A DNA stretch of 64,000 bases from CBDHFN01 sp965262605 (GCA_965262605.1 CBDHFN010000003.1:1654194-1718193), one strand, 5' to 3'. Numbered from the stretch's first letter, positions 34,646 to 43,532 are shown. Numbers and translations are program-made. The notes: a model not told the origin generated them from the letters alone.

Positions 34646-36292
34646 ATGGCTGAACAACATCCGTTTATAGATAAGTTAAAATCGCAACTTGCCAAAAAAG
34701 AAATTGGCAGGCGTGATTTTCTTCGCACCGCGACTTTATTGGGGTTAAGCGCAAGTTTGGCATTTGAATATGCCAATAATTTTCCTAATAATGACATTGT
34801 TTCAAACGCCAATGCCGCCGCAATCAACGCCCAAAATGGCGGTTCATTAAGATTCGCGATTCGCGTCCAAGATTATAAATTCCCCCATAAATACTCATGG
34901 TATGAAAGCGAAATTGCGCGTCAAGTCATTGAACATTTGACCCGCACCGATGAATTTGGCGTAACTCACCCTTATTTATTGGAAAAATTCACACCAAGTT
35001 CAGATTTAAAAACTTGGACTTTAATTCTTCGCAAAAATATTAAATGGCGTAAAGGGCGTGATTTTGTCGCCGATGATGTTATTTGGAATTTAAAACGCGT
35101 GCTGGATCCTGCGACTGGCTCTTCGGTATTTGGCTTATTAAGCTCAGCTTTGTTAGATGAAAAAGAAATGCACATTTGGTCGGATAATGCTATTCAAAAA
35201 ATTGATAATTATACCATCAAATTAAATTTGCGCCAGCCTACCTTGGCGATTCCCGAATATTTATATCATTACGCCATGCACATCATGGATCCCGAAGAAA
35301 ATGGAGAATTTTTTGTCGGTTGCAATGGCACTGGTCCATTTGAATTAACCGAAATTAAAATTGGCGAACGGGCAATCTTAAAAGCAAGAAAATCCGGTTA
35401 TTGGGGTATTCAACCGCAATTAGACGAAGTTATTTGCATTGACTTAGGCGATGACCGCGCGGCGCATTCGGCGGCTTTTCAATCTAAACAAATTGATGGT
35501 GCCTATGATATTTTGCCAAGCCAGACTGAAATTATCAAAAAATTACCTAATTTCCAAATTTACAACAGCATAAGCGCGGCAACGGGCGTAATGGGCATGA
35601 ATAAAAATCATAAACCATTTGATAAACCAGAAGTGCGCAAAGCTCTTCGCTTGGCAATCAACAACGAAGAAGTCACCAAAGTGGCAACTTTTAATTATGG
35701 TGTGCCCGCCGAACATCACCATGTTGCGCCCGTGCATCCCGAATATGCAAAATTGCCTGAATGGAAAACAAATCAAACTGAAGCCAAAAAATTATTAGCA
35801 AAGGCAGGGTATCCCAATGGTTTTACCATTACTTTGGATATGAAGGGCGACCAAGAATGGGAAACAAATTTTGCACAAATTGCCGTTTCGCAACTTAAAG
35901 AAATTGGCGTTAATTTAAAATTAAATGTCATGCCCGCCCCAGTTTTTTGGGGAAATTGGACTAAATCTCCTTTTGGTTTAGTTGGCTGGGGACATAGACC
36001 ATTGGGAACAATGATATATAATTTAGTTTATAAAACTGGCGTGCCGTGGAATCATACGCAATATTCTAACAAAGAATTTGACAAATTACTTGATTTAGCC
36101 CAAAGTAGCCCTGATGTCGCCAAGCGCAGTAAAATTATGGCTAAATTAGAAAAAATATTGCAAGAAGACGGACCCGTTATTCAATCATTTTGGCGACCCG
36201 TTTTAACCGCCATGGACAAGCGCATTATGGGTTATAATCATCACCCTTCAAGCTATTTTTATTTTAATGAATTAGCATTTAGCAATGGTTAA
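34646..36292 (+). CDS. Tat-exported peptide/dipeptide-type ABC substrate-binding protein
   Basis: This 548-residue SBP_bac_5 protein opens with a Tat signal (IGRRDFLRTATLLGLSASLA). It contains family blocks such as YPNGFTITLDMKGDQEW near residue 392 and WGHRPLGTMIYN. GGGGA stands 5 bases before the ATG at 34646. An ATG six codons earlier is possible but lacks a ribosome site. It would bind oligopeptides or similar solutes in the periplasm. Permease and ATPase genes are not nearby, so it must work with components elsewhere. The long intergenic space after it starts the repeat-rich zone. Confidence 0.9.
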   Translation: MAEQHPFIDKLKSQLAKKEIGRRDFLRTATLLGLSASLAFEYANNFPNNDIVSNANAAAINAQNGGSLRFAIRVQDYKFPHKYSWYESEIARQVIEHLTRTDEFGVTHPYLLEKFTPSSDLKTWTLILRKNIKWRKGRDFVADDVIWNLKRVLDPATGSSVFGLLSSALLDEKEMHIWSDNAIQKIDNYTIKLNLRQPTLAIPEYLYHYAMHIMDPEENGEFFVGCNGTGPFELTEIKIGERAILKARKSGYWGIQPQLDEVICIDLGDDRAAHSAAFQSKQIDGAYDILPSQTEIIKKLPNFQIYNSISAATGVMGMNKNHKPFDKPEVRKALRLAINNEEVTKVATFNYGVPAEHHHVAPVHPEYAKLPEWKTNQTEAKKLLAKAGYPNGFTITLDMKGDQEWETNFAQIAVSQLKEIGVNLKLNVMPAPVFWGNWTKSPFGLVGWGHRPLGTMIYNLVYKTGVPWNHTQYSNKEFDKLLDLAQSSPDVAKRSKIMAKLEKILQEDGPVIQSFWRPVLTAMDKRIMGYNHHPSSYFYFNELAFSNG

Positions 36293-36394
36293 GTAATTAA
36301 TCGCACCCCGATTCATTAATGGGTTATAAATCTCAAAAGCATTAAAAAAAACGATTAAGTTTAACGCATATGATTTATTGGGGGTATTTTATTA

Positions 36395-36690
36395 CAGGGC
36401 ATTCCCCATATTTTAGCATCATCGGTGCTGGGAATGAATGTCGCCTTAGTATTGAGTGGCATTGGTATCTGTGGTGAATGAGTTTTGTTCGCAAAAATTA
36501 TTATTTTCTGTAATTTTTTTACGCTTGCGCTTAAATAAAATTAAAATAATTTTATAAATTTTTCTAAGGATTTTAAACCACCCCGCTTGCTTCGCTTAGG
36601 AGGGGAAAAATAGCAATTTGCAACGGGATTTAGTGCGTTTAAAAATAGTATCCCTCCCCTCCAATCGTTAGATTTTTGCAAAAGGCAAGG
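36395..36690. repeat. Composite palindromic repeat, copy 1
   Basis: Shares with 38273-38644 the order CATTCCCC-type lead, GTCGCC, TTCGCAAAAATTATTATTTT, ACGCTTGCGCTTAAATAAAA and ACCACCCCGC, then GGAGGGG and CCCTCCCCTCC around a core. The core (TAGCAATTTGCAACGGGATT and on) is in the reverse orientation relative to copy 2. This stretch holds no gene I can support. Except for the remaining sequence before the aceA terminator, the repeat fills most of the 496-bp gap. Confidence 0.8.
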
Positions 36691-36718
36691 AAGAATAGGT
36701 ATGAATTATAAAACAAAG

Positions 36719-36746
36719 AGCGGTTCTGGGTTATTCCAGAACCGCT
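36719..36746 (-). terminator. Rho-independent terminator of aceA
   Basis: A perfect 11-bp stem, AGCGGTTCTGG with CCAGAACCGCT, and a 6-base loop, 43 bases after the aceA stop. On the minus strand it is followed by CTTTGTTTTATAA, a T-rich tail. Confidence 0.85.
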
Positions 36747-36788
36747 AATCTTGCCGTAGGGACAGGGTAAATTTCGGCAAGAATTCTG

Positions 36789-38072
36789 TTAGTGAAATTG
36801 CTGGCTTTCGGTTGATTCTTTCATCGCAGTTGTTGATGATTTCCCACCCGACACCGCTTTTGCAACTTCATCAAAATACGAAGTTCCAACTTCGCGTTGA
36901 TGTTTAACCGCTGTAAATCCGTTTTTTTCTTCGGCAAATTCGGATTGTTGAATTTCGGAATAACCCGCCATGCCTCTTTCTGAATATGCTTTTGCCATTT
37001 TAAAGCTGATTAAATTCACCGAATGAAAACCCGCTAAAGTGATAAATTGGAATTTATAACCCATTTTACCCAATTCGGCTTGAAATTTTGCCATATCTGC
37101 TTCGTTCATGAATTTTGCCCAATTAAACGATGGCGAACAATTATAGGCAAGCATTTTATTGGGGAATTTTTTATGCACGCCATCGGCGAATTTTTTAGCA
37201 ATTTTCAAATCGGGCGTTGAAGTTTCCATCCAAATTAAATCCGCATATGGCGCATATGCTATCGCCCGTTCAATCCCCATATCCACGCCACCAGTAATTT
37301 GGTTAAACCCTTCCGCAGTTCGTTCACCCGTGATATATGGCTTGTCTCTATCGTCAATATCACTGGTAATTAGCCTTGCGGATTCGGCATCAGTTCTTGC
37401 AATAATAAGCGTTGGCACGCCCATCACATCGGATGCGAATCGCGCGGCGTTTAACATGCGAATCATTTGTTGCGTGGGCAATAAAACTTTACCACCCAAA
37501 TGCCCGCATTTTTTTTCAGACGCAAGCTGGTCTTCAAAATGCACACCGCCCGCCCCTGCTTCAATCATAGATTTCATTAACTCAAACGCATTTAAAGCCC
37601 CACCAAAGCCCGCTTCCGCATCGGCAACAATGGGTTGAAAATAATCAGTTTTTGTCGTTGCGATTCCTTGGTGTTCTTCCATATTTTGAATTTGGTCGGC
37701 ACGAATAAACGCGTTATTAATTTTTCTTACCACGGCTGGCACCGAATTTGCGGGATAAAGACTTTGGTCGGGATACATTTCGCCCGCTAAATTCGCATCG
37801 GCGGCAACTTGCCAGCCTGATAAATATATTGCTTTTAAGCCCGCCTTGACATGCTGCATGGCTTGATTGCCCGTAAAAGCCCCCAAAGCATTGATATATG
37901 GCAAATTATGCAAATTTTCCCATAATTTCTTGGCACCCATTTTTGCAAGCGTATGCTCAATCATAATTGACCCGCGTAAAGCTTGAACATCTTTGAACGA
38001 ATAATCGCGTTGTATGCCGTCCCATCTGGTTGGTGCGTAATCTGGTGTTGGAAAATTATTGCTTTTTGACAT
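36789..38072 (-). CDS. aceA: Isocitrate lyase
   Basis: The 427-residue protein has the active-site signature KKCGHLGGK (catalytic Cys) and the metal/glyoxylate region DAEAGFGGALNAFELMKSMI, with YNCSPSFNW near 320. It splits isocitrate into glyoxylate and succinate for growth on acetate or fatty acids. Malate synthase is not in the window. The ribosome site AAAGGGG precedes ATG by 4-5 bases. A stem-loop and a pair of palindromic boxes upstream suggest that expression is controlled at more than one level. Confidence 0.97.
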   Translation of the reverse strand: MSKSNNFPTPDYAPTRWDGIQRDYSFKDVQALRGSIMIEHTLAKMGAKKLWENLHNLPYINALGAFTGNQAMQHVKAGLKAIYLSGWQVAADANLAGEMYPDQSLYPANSVPAVVRKINNAFIRADQIQNMEEHQGIATTKTDYFQPIVADAEAGFGGALNAFELMKSMIEAGAGGVHFEDQLASEKKCGHLGGKVLLPTQQMIRMLNAARFASDVMGVPTLIIARTDAESARLITSDIDDRDKPYITGERTAEGFNQITGGVDMGIERAIAYAPYADLIWMETSTPDLKIAKKFADGVHKKFPNKMLAYNCSPSFNWAKFMNEADMAKFQAELGKMGYKFQFITLAGFHSVNLISFKMAKAYSERGMAGYSEIQQSEFAEEKNGFTAVKHQREVGTSYFDEVAKAVSGGKSSTTAMKESTESQQFH

Positions 38073-38093
38073 TTTGCCCCTTTGTTTAAATAC

Positions 38094-38143
38094 TTATCGC
38101 TATTGAGTTCTGTCCCCCCAAGAACATACCTCAATAACGATAA
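38094..38143 (-). promoter_or_regulatory. Stem-loop in the aceA leader
   Basis: On the minus strand TTATCGTTATTGAG pairs with CTCAATAGCGATAA (14 pairs, one G-U), and within it TTCT pairs with AGAA around a loop containing GGGGGG. It lies 22 bases before the aceA ATG. A plausible promoter (TTGATT at 38171-38176, 17-bp spacer, TAATTT at 38148-38153, read on the minus strand) would start transcription at the base of the stem, placing the hairpin at the mRNA 5' end. Confidence 0.6.
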
Positions 38144-38205
38144 ATTCAAATTACCATAAATATTACCCATAATCAATATTTACTAAAATTACAAATAATA
38201 AATTA

Positions 38206-38257
38206 AAAATGTAAATTTATTTACAAATTGATAATTTTGTAAATAAATTTACATTTT
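38206..38257. promoter_or_regulatory. Twin palindromic operator upstream of aceA
   Basis: A 22-bp perfect inverted repeat (38206-38227 and 38236-38257, 8-base loop) contains two 16-bp palindromes: TGTAAATTTATTTACA (38210-38225) and TGTAAATAAATTTACA (38238-38253), 28 bp apart. They share TGTAAAT-WW-ATTTACA. They lie about 35-80 bp upstream of the possible aceA -35 box, the usual place for an activator or for a dimeric repressor pair. TTTACAAA/TTTGTAAA within them is close to the TTTGCAAA sites recalled for RamB/ScfR-type regulators of acetate and propionate use. Confidence 0.6.
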
Positions 38258-38272
38258 CGTATTTTAATAAAT

Positions 38273-38644
38273 CAGGACATTCCCCAGAATTTAGCTTCAT
38301 CGGTGCGCTGAATGAATGTCGCCATAGTGTTGATTGGTATTGGTATCAGTTTTGTTCGCAAAAATTATTATTTTCGGGTATTATTTTGACGCTTGTGCTT
38401 AAATAAAATTAAAATAATTTTATAGATTTTTTCTAAGGATTTTTAACCACCCCGCGCCTTCGGCGCACCCCTCCGCCTAACCTTCGGTTAGCTGCTTCGC
38501 TTAGGAGGGGAAGGATGCTATTTTTAAACGCACTAAATTCCGTTGCAAATTGCTATCCTTCCCCTCCAATCGTCAGATTTTCGGCGAAGCCGAAGCGGAG
38601 GGGTGGCAAATTCAAGCATAAGCGCAGAATTTGACGGGGTGGTT
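38273..38644. repeat. Composite palindromic repeat, copy 2 (most complete)
   Basis: The palindromic part is bounded by AACCACCCCG (38445-38454) and its exact inverse CGGGGTGGTT (38635-38644). Inside are CGCGCCTTCGGCGC hairpins, GGAGGGGAAGG and CCTTCCCCTCC arms, and a core TTTTTAAACGCACTAAATTC. No coding sequence is recognisable. It occupies the space between the aceA control region and the metC-like gene. Confidence 0.85.
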
Positions 38645-38655
38645 TATTACTGCAA

Positions 38656-38770
38656 GTTTTTTAACCACCCCGCGCCTTCGGCGCACCCCTCCGCCTAACC
38701 TTCGGTTAGCTGCTTCGCTTAGGAGGGGAAGGATGCTATTTTTAAACGCACTAAATCCCGTTGCAAATTG
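38656..38770. repeat. Partial tandem copy of the palindromic repeat
   Basis: Repeats 38438-38553 almost exactly (AACCACCCCG through TTTTTAAACGCACTAAAT and TTGCAAATTGCT), in the same orientation, and ends just before the promoter of the metC-like gene. Confidence 0.85.
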
Positions 38771-38779
38771 CTTGTCCTG

Positions 38780-38807
38780 TTGATAAAAAACTTGAATATA
38801 TTATAAT
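38780..38807 (+). promoter_or_regulatory. Promoter of the metC-like gene
   Basis: TTGATA (38780-38785), a 16-bp spacer and TATAAT (38802-38807), 19 bases before the ATG at 38827 and just outside the repeat. Confidence 0.6.
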
Positions 38808-38826
38808 TCATGGTATATTAAGCTTT

Positions 38827-40002
38827 ATGAAGAATGAAAAATCACAAAAATTTGGCACAATGCTTACGCATTCTGGCACAAACCCCCGCGCCCATAAAGG
38901 CGTGGTAAATCCACCCGTATACCATGCTTCAACTATTACATTTGAATCATATCAACATTTAATCGGCAATAAACCCGTGGAATATCATTATGGGCGGCGT
39001 GGCACTGATGGCGACAGATATTTACGCAATTCCATAAATTACTTGGAAAATGCGGCGGAATCGTTGCTTGCGCCTTCGGGTTTATTGGCAATTAATCTTG
39101 TGTTGCTTACGTTTGCGCAAAAGGGCGCACATATTTTAATCACCGATAATTGTTATGCGCCCGTTCGGCATTTCGCGGATGCTGTTTTGCAAAAAATGGG
39201 CATTGAAATAAGCTATTTTGACCCAATGAATATTGAGCATTTCAAGAAGCAAATTCAAAAAAATACTAAGCTTGTATGGCTTGAATCACCGGGCACTATG
39301 ACTTTTGAAGTTTGCGATTTACCTAAAATAGTGGATTTTTGTAAAAATAAAAAAATTAAAACTGGCATTGATAATACTTGGTCGGGGGGGTATTTTTTAA
39401 AACCCTTGGATTTTGGCGTGGATTATTCGTGTCAAGCAGGCACGAAATATATCGTTGGGCATAGTGATGTTATGTTGGGAACGATTGCGTGCAAGACTAT
39501 GGCGGATTATGACGCGGTTTTCGCAACATATTACGCGCTTGGTTCTTCGGTTGCGCCAGACGATATTTATTTGGCGCATCGCGGTTTGCGCACGATGGAA
39601 GTTCGCATGAATCATCAAGAAAAATCAGCTTTAACCATTGCAAATTTTTTGAAAAAACACCCCAAAGTCAGCAAAGTATATCACCCCGCGTTAAGCGATT
39701 GCGTTGGGCATGAATTTTGGGAACGGGATTTTACGGGTTCTTCGGGGTTATTTTCATTTATTCTTAAAGATTCATTAAATGAAACACAAATGGGCAAAGT
39801 CTTGGACGAAATGGCATATTTCGCCATGGGTTATAGTTGGGGCGGGTATGAAAGCTTGATGATTCCTGCAAGATTTATCCGTAGCCACTCACCTAATCAT
39901 GAAAATTGGCATGAAAAAGGGCAAATGTTCCGCGTGAATATTGGGCTTGAAGCAACCGAAGACTTAATCACAGATTTAGATAAAGCATTATCACGATATT
40001 AA
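38827..40002 (+). CDS. metC: Cystathionine beta-lyase (PLP Cys/Met metabolism enzyme)
   Basis: The 391-residue protein has the family traits: YHYGRRGTDGDRYLRNSINY near residue 52, substrate-site IDNTWSGGYFLKPLDFGVDY, and the PLP lysine in CQAGTKYIVGHSDVMLG. The sequence GYSWGGYESL near the end is typical of the MetC branch. It would cleave cystathionine to homocysteine, pyruvate and ammonia. I use the ATG at 38827, because the in-frame extension upstream is repeat DNA and promoter. The next gene begins 19 bases later, probably in the same transcript. Confidence 0.9.
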   Translation: MKNEKSQKFGTMLTHSGTNPRAHKGVVNPPVYHASTITFESYQHLIGNKPVEYHYGRRGTDGDRYLRNSINYLENAAESLLAPSGLLAINLVLLTFAQKGAHILITDNCYAPVRHFADAVLQKMGIEISYFDPMNIEHFKKQIQKNTKLVWLESPGTMTFEVCDLPKIVDFCKNKKIKTGIDNTWSGGYFLKPLDFGVDYSCQAGTKYIVGHSDVMLGTIACKTMADYDAVFATYYALGSSVAPDDIYLAHRGLRTMEVRMNHQEKSALTIANFLKKHPKVSKVYHPALSDCVGHEFWERDFTGSSGLFSFILKDSLNETQMGKVLDEMAYFAMGYSWGGYESLMIPARFIRSHSPNHENWHEKGQMFRVNIGLEATEDLITDLDKALSRY

Positions 40003-40021
40003 CACAAACAAAGGGGTAAAA

Positions 40022-41431
40022 ATGAAAAGAAACCATAATAAATCGGAATTAAAAAAATTAGATGCTGCGCATCATTTACATCCTTTCACCGACCACCCAG
40101 CACTTGAAGAATGGGGTGGCACGCGCATCATGGTAAGTGCCAAGGGTTCAATCATCACCGATATTGATGGTAATGAAATTATTGATGGCATGGCGGGTTT
40201 ATGGACAACCGCCATTGGTTACGGACGCGAAGAATTAGCGCAAGTGGCATATGACCAAATAAAAGAATTATGTTTTTATAATACTTTTTTCAAAACGGCG
40301 CACCCACCCGTTATTGAATTATCACAAAAAATATGCGAATTATTGGGCAAAGATTTTGGTAAAATATTTTATGGTTCTTCGGGTTCGGAATCAAACGACA
40401 CGGTGATTAAAATTGTCCGCCGTTATTGGCAAGTCAAAAATAAATCTTACCGCAATATTATTATTTCGCGCAAAAATGGCTATCATGGTTCAACTATTGG
40501 TGGCACAAGCCTAGGTGGCATGGGGTATATGCACGCGCAAACGCAATTATTAGTGCCCGGCATTGTGCATATTAATCAACCTTATTTTTATGGCGAAGCC
40601 CCCGCGGGCATGTCTGCCGATGATTTTGGAATTCAGTGCGCAAGGGAATTAGAAGAAAAAATTCTGGAAGTCGGTCCCGATAATGTTGCTGCTTTTATTG
40701 GCGAACCAGTTCAAGGCGCGGGTGGCGTGATTATTCCCCCCAAAACTTATTGGCAAGAAATTCAACGAATTTGCACTAAATATGATATTTTATTAGTATC
40801 TGACGAAGTAATTTGCGGATTTGGCAGATTGGGTGAATGGTTTGGGTTTCAACATTTTGGATTTAAACCTGATGTAGTCACCATGGCAAAGGCATTAACT
40901 TCGGGTTATATTCCCATGTCCGCGGTTGCGGTTAATAACAAAGTCGCCAAAGTCGCCATGGCTGATGGTGGCGAATTTAACCATGGTTATACTTATTCAG
41001 GGCACCCGGTTGCCGCCGCGGTTGCGCTTAAAAATATCGCCATCATGGAAAACGAGCATTTAGTTAGCCGTGCCAAAAACGAAATGGCGGATTACATCGC
41101 CAAAAAACTTCAAGAATTAACGGATTTGCCCATTGTTGGTGAAGTTAGAAGTCTTGGCATGATTGGCGCCATTGAATTGGTGAAAGACAAAAAAACCAAG
41201 GAACGATTCCCGAATCTTGGCACGGCGGGGACAATTTGCCGTGACCATTTTTTCAAAAATAACGCCATTATGCGCGCAACGCGTGATACGATGTTATTTT
41301 GTCCGCCTTTGGTTATTACTAAGGACGAGATTGATAAAATAATGGCAATCGCCAGAAAATGCTTAATAGCAACTTGGGGACGATGCGCAAAAAATTTAAT
41401 TTTCGGTAATTATTTTACGCTTACGCGTTAA
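40022..41431 (+). CDS. Class III omega-amino-acid aminotransferase with a repeat-derived C-terminus
   Basis: The 469-residue fold-type I aminotransferase has FYGSSGSESNDTVIKIVRRY, ISRKNGYHGSTIGGTSLGGM, SDEVICGFGRLGEWFG and the PLP lysine in VTMAKALTSGYIPMSAV. It resembles beta-alanine/putrescine:pyruvate aminotransferases, which would feed mmsA through malonate semialdehyde. AAAGGGG precedes the ATG. The family ends close to IARKCL. Here 15 or so further residues (from CAKNLIF to TLTR) are read from the palindromic repeat that starts near 41384, so the natural stop was probably lost to the insertion. Confidence 0.9.
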   Translation: MKRNHNKSELKKLDAAHHLHPFTDHPALEEWGGTRIMVSAKGSIITDIDGNEIIDGMAGLWTTAIGYGREELAQVAYDQIKELCFYNTFFKTAHPPVIELSQKICELLGKDFGKIFYGSSGSESNDTVIKIVRRYWQVKNKSYRNIIISRKNGYHGSTIGGTSLGGMGYMHAQTQLLVPGIVHINQPYFYGEAPAGMSADDFGIQCARELEEKILEVGPDNVAAFIGEPVQGAGGVIIPPKTYWQEIQRICTKYDILLVSDEVICGFGRLGEWFGFQHFGFKPDVVTMAKALTSGYIPMSAVAVNNKVAKVAMADGGEFNHGYTYSGHPVAAAVALKNIAIMENEHLVSRAKNEMADYIAKKLQELTDLPIVGEVRSLGMIGAIELVKDKKTKERFPNLGTAGTICRDHFFKNNAIMRATRDTMLFCPPLVITKDEIDKIMAIARKCLIATWGRCAKNLIFGNYFTLTR

Positions 41432-41750
41432 TAGAATTAAAAGAATTTTATAGATTTTTTCTAATTTTAAACGCACTAATTTTTGTTTTAAAAATGCTAT
41501 CCTTCCCCTCCAATCTTTAGATTTTCGGCGAAGCCGAAGCGGAGGTTGAAGGGCAGAAATTGAATTACTTCAATTTCTGTATAAAATTACCAAAAGGTAA
41601 TTTTATGCCCTGATGCAATACTTGCGTAATTGCCTTGGCAATAAACAAGCGGGGTGGTTATTTATTCAAGTTTTTTTTAAACCACCCCGCTTGCAAATTT
41701 CATTTGCAAGCACCCCTCCACAGAGGGGAAGGATACCATTTTTAAAAGCA
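41384..41750. repeat. Composite palindromic repeat, copy 3, with nested hairpins
   Basis: Starts inside the aminotransferase gene (GCGCAAAAAATTTAATTTTC), runs through ACGCTTACGCG, TTTTAAACGCACTAA, CCTTCCCCTCC and AAGCGGGGTGG, and closes with an inverted AACCACCCCGCTTGCAAATT part and GGAAGGATACC. Within it, 41554-41579 and 41581-41606 form two perfect 11-bp hairpins closed by GGGC/GCCC (41551-41554, 41607-41610). The stretch 41432-41869 has no supportable gene. Confidence 0.8.
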
Positions 41751-41869
41751 CTATATTTTGTTTAAAAATACCCTCTAAAAAAATGGCAAATTTCCGTTTA
41801 ATTTTGCCTTGACAAACAAGCATAGCTATTATAACTCTAAATATATATTTTAATGAAAAAAGTTTGAAA

Positions 41870-42182
41870 ATGCACGAAATTTCTGTACCAAGAATGCCAA
41901 AATAATTTAGAAAATAACGCATGTTATTTGCTGGATGTGCGCGAAAATGATGAATTTGAATTTGTGAATATCACGCCGTCCATTCATATACCCTTATCGC
42001 AATTGGCGCAAAGATACCAAGAAATTCCTAGCGACAGACCCTTATTCGTAATTTGCCATTTTGGTGGCAGGTCAATGCGCGCTTGTCAATTTTTATCGCA
42101 ATTCGGATATGAAACCTTTAATGTAATGGGTGGCATTGACGCGTGGTCGGTTTCAATTGATAATTCAAAACCCCGATATTAA
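41870..42182 (+). pseudogene. Rhodanese-domain protein with a one-base frameshift near its start
   Basis: The main frame reads LLDVRENDEFEFVNITPSIH, IPLSQLAQRYQEIPSDRPLF and the active-site loop VICHFGGRSMRA (catalytic Cys, CHFGGR), a complete single rhodanese domain. The expected N-terminus is split. ATG at 41870 gives MHEISV and then leaves frame. Dropping one C at 41888-41889 joins it to QECQNNLENNACYLLDVR, giving the normal length of about 104 residues. Without correction, only a TTG start at 41928 would give 84 residues. Sequencing error, recent mutation and real frameshifting cannot be separated here. Confidence 0.75.
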
Positions 42183-42202
42183 TCCCCAAACAAAAGGCAA
42201 AA

Positions 42203-43532
42203 ATGATTCAAAATTTATTACACGATATTATGGGTAAATGCAAAAAAAAAGGGGCGCATCATGTTGAAGTTGCGCATCATTATTCAAGGTCAAGCCAGCA
42301 AAGCGTGCGATTACAAAAACCCGATGAATCGGAAAATCAAGAATCCGCAATGATTGGTTTAAAAATCTTAATTAATCAAAAAGAAGCATCAGTTTCAAGC
42401 GCAAATTTTCTGCCCCAAGCGATTGATGATATAATTGAACGAGTATTTGCAATGGCGGAATATTTACCGCAAAACCCATTTGCTGGTCCAGCAGAACCCC
42501 AACAATTATGCAAAAATCCCCAATATAATTTAGAAAGTTTTGACAAAACCGAACCTTCGGCACAAGAATTACGCGAATTAGCCATGGCGATGGAGGATGT
42601 CGCGCTAAGCCAGCCAAAAATTACTAATAGTTCGGGGGCGGGTGTGGGATACGGCACATCGCAATTTGATTTTTGCTTTTCAAATGGCTTTCAAGGTAGC
42701 CTGCAAAATTCGGGTTTTTCCATGTCGGTTGCGGTTTTAGCCGAAGAAAATGGCAATAAAGAAACCGATTATGCCTCTGCTTCGCGGGTGTTTTGGTCAG
42801 ATTTGCCTTCGTATCAAGAAATTGGGCTTTTAGCCGCCAAACGCGCCGTGAGTAATTTGGGAGCAATCCAAGAAATTGGCGGTAAATTCCCCGTTGTATG
42901 TGACAAACGAATCGCAGGCGCATTAAATTCATATGTAATTGGCGGCATAAATGGGCAAGCCATCGCCAAAGGCACAAGCTTTTTGCAAGGGAAAATTAAC
43001 GAAAAAATCATGAATGCGGGCATTACTATTACTGATGACCCATTTGTGATTCGTGGCTTGGCTTCGCAACCTTTTGATGGCGAAGGGCTTACTATGCCGC
43101 GCCACTAAATTAATTGACAAGGGTATACTTACCCAATATTTGCTTGATTTAGCATCAGCAAGGCAATTGAAAATGCAACCAACCGGTAATGCCATGCGTT
43201 CGTTAACTGGCGTTCGTCCGGGCACAACGAATTTACGCATGGAAAACGGCGATTTGTGTTTTGATGAATTAATTAAAGACATAAAAATTGGATTTTTAGT
43301 AAATTCAACCATGGGATTTGGCGTTAATATGGTTACGGGCGATTATTCACAAGGCGCATCAGGTTTTTGGATTATTAATGGCGAAGTTTGCCACGCCGTC
43401 AATGAAATGACTATCGCGGGCAATTTAATGGAAATGTTTCAAAATATGACCATCGCCAATGACCGCGAAGCCCATAAAACTAATTCAGCACCCAGCATAC
43501 GCATTGATGGAATTACGATTGCAGGAAAATAA
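42203..43532 (+). pseudogene. pmbA: PmbA/TldE-type metallopeptidase-family protein with a one-base frameshift
   Basis: Two overlapping frames (42203-43108 and 43053-43532) together give about 443 residues, the usual PmbA length. The first ends FDGEGLTMPRH and stop. Removing one C at 43097-43098 gives FDGEGLTM-RATKLIDKGIL and continues to LLDLASARQLKMQPTGNA, exactly the expected PmbA progression. TldD/PmbA (TldE) heterodimers process small modified peptides; PmbA lacks the metal-binding residues of TldD. The gene start has AAAGGC upstream. If the shift is real, the protein is lost or truncated. The neighbouring rhodanese has the same kind of extra C. Confidence 0.85.

Noticed and set aside
37159..37638. 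159-codon plus-strand frame in aceA
   Set aside because: Antisense shadow of a highly conserved enzyme; no ribosome site or homology.
38761..38826. N-terminal extension of the metC-like protein
   Set aside because: The 22 codons come from the repeat edge and the promoter (TATAAT at 38802), so the ATG at 38827 is used.
41677..41922. 81-codon minus-strand frame before the rhodanese
   Set aside because: It consists of palindromic repeat and promoter sequence; no start signal and no protein-like pattern.
42624..42977. Minus-strand 117-codon frame in pmbA
   Set aside because: Antisense shadow; the plus-strand frame is a clear PmbA apart from the single frameshift.
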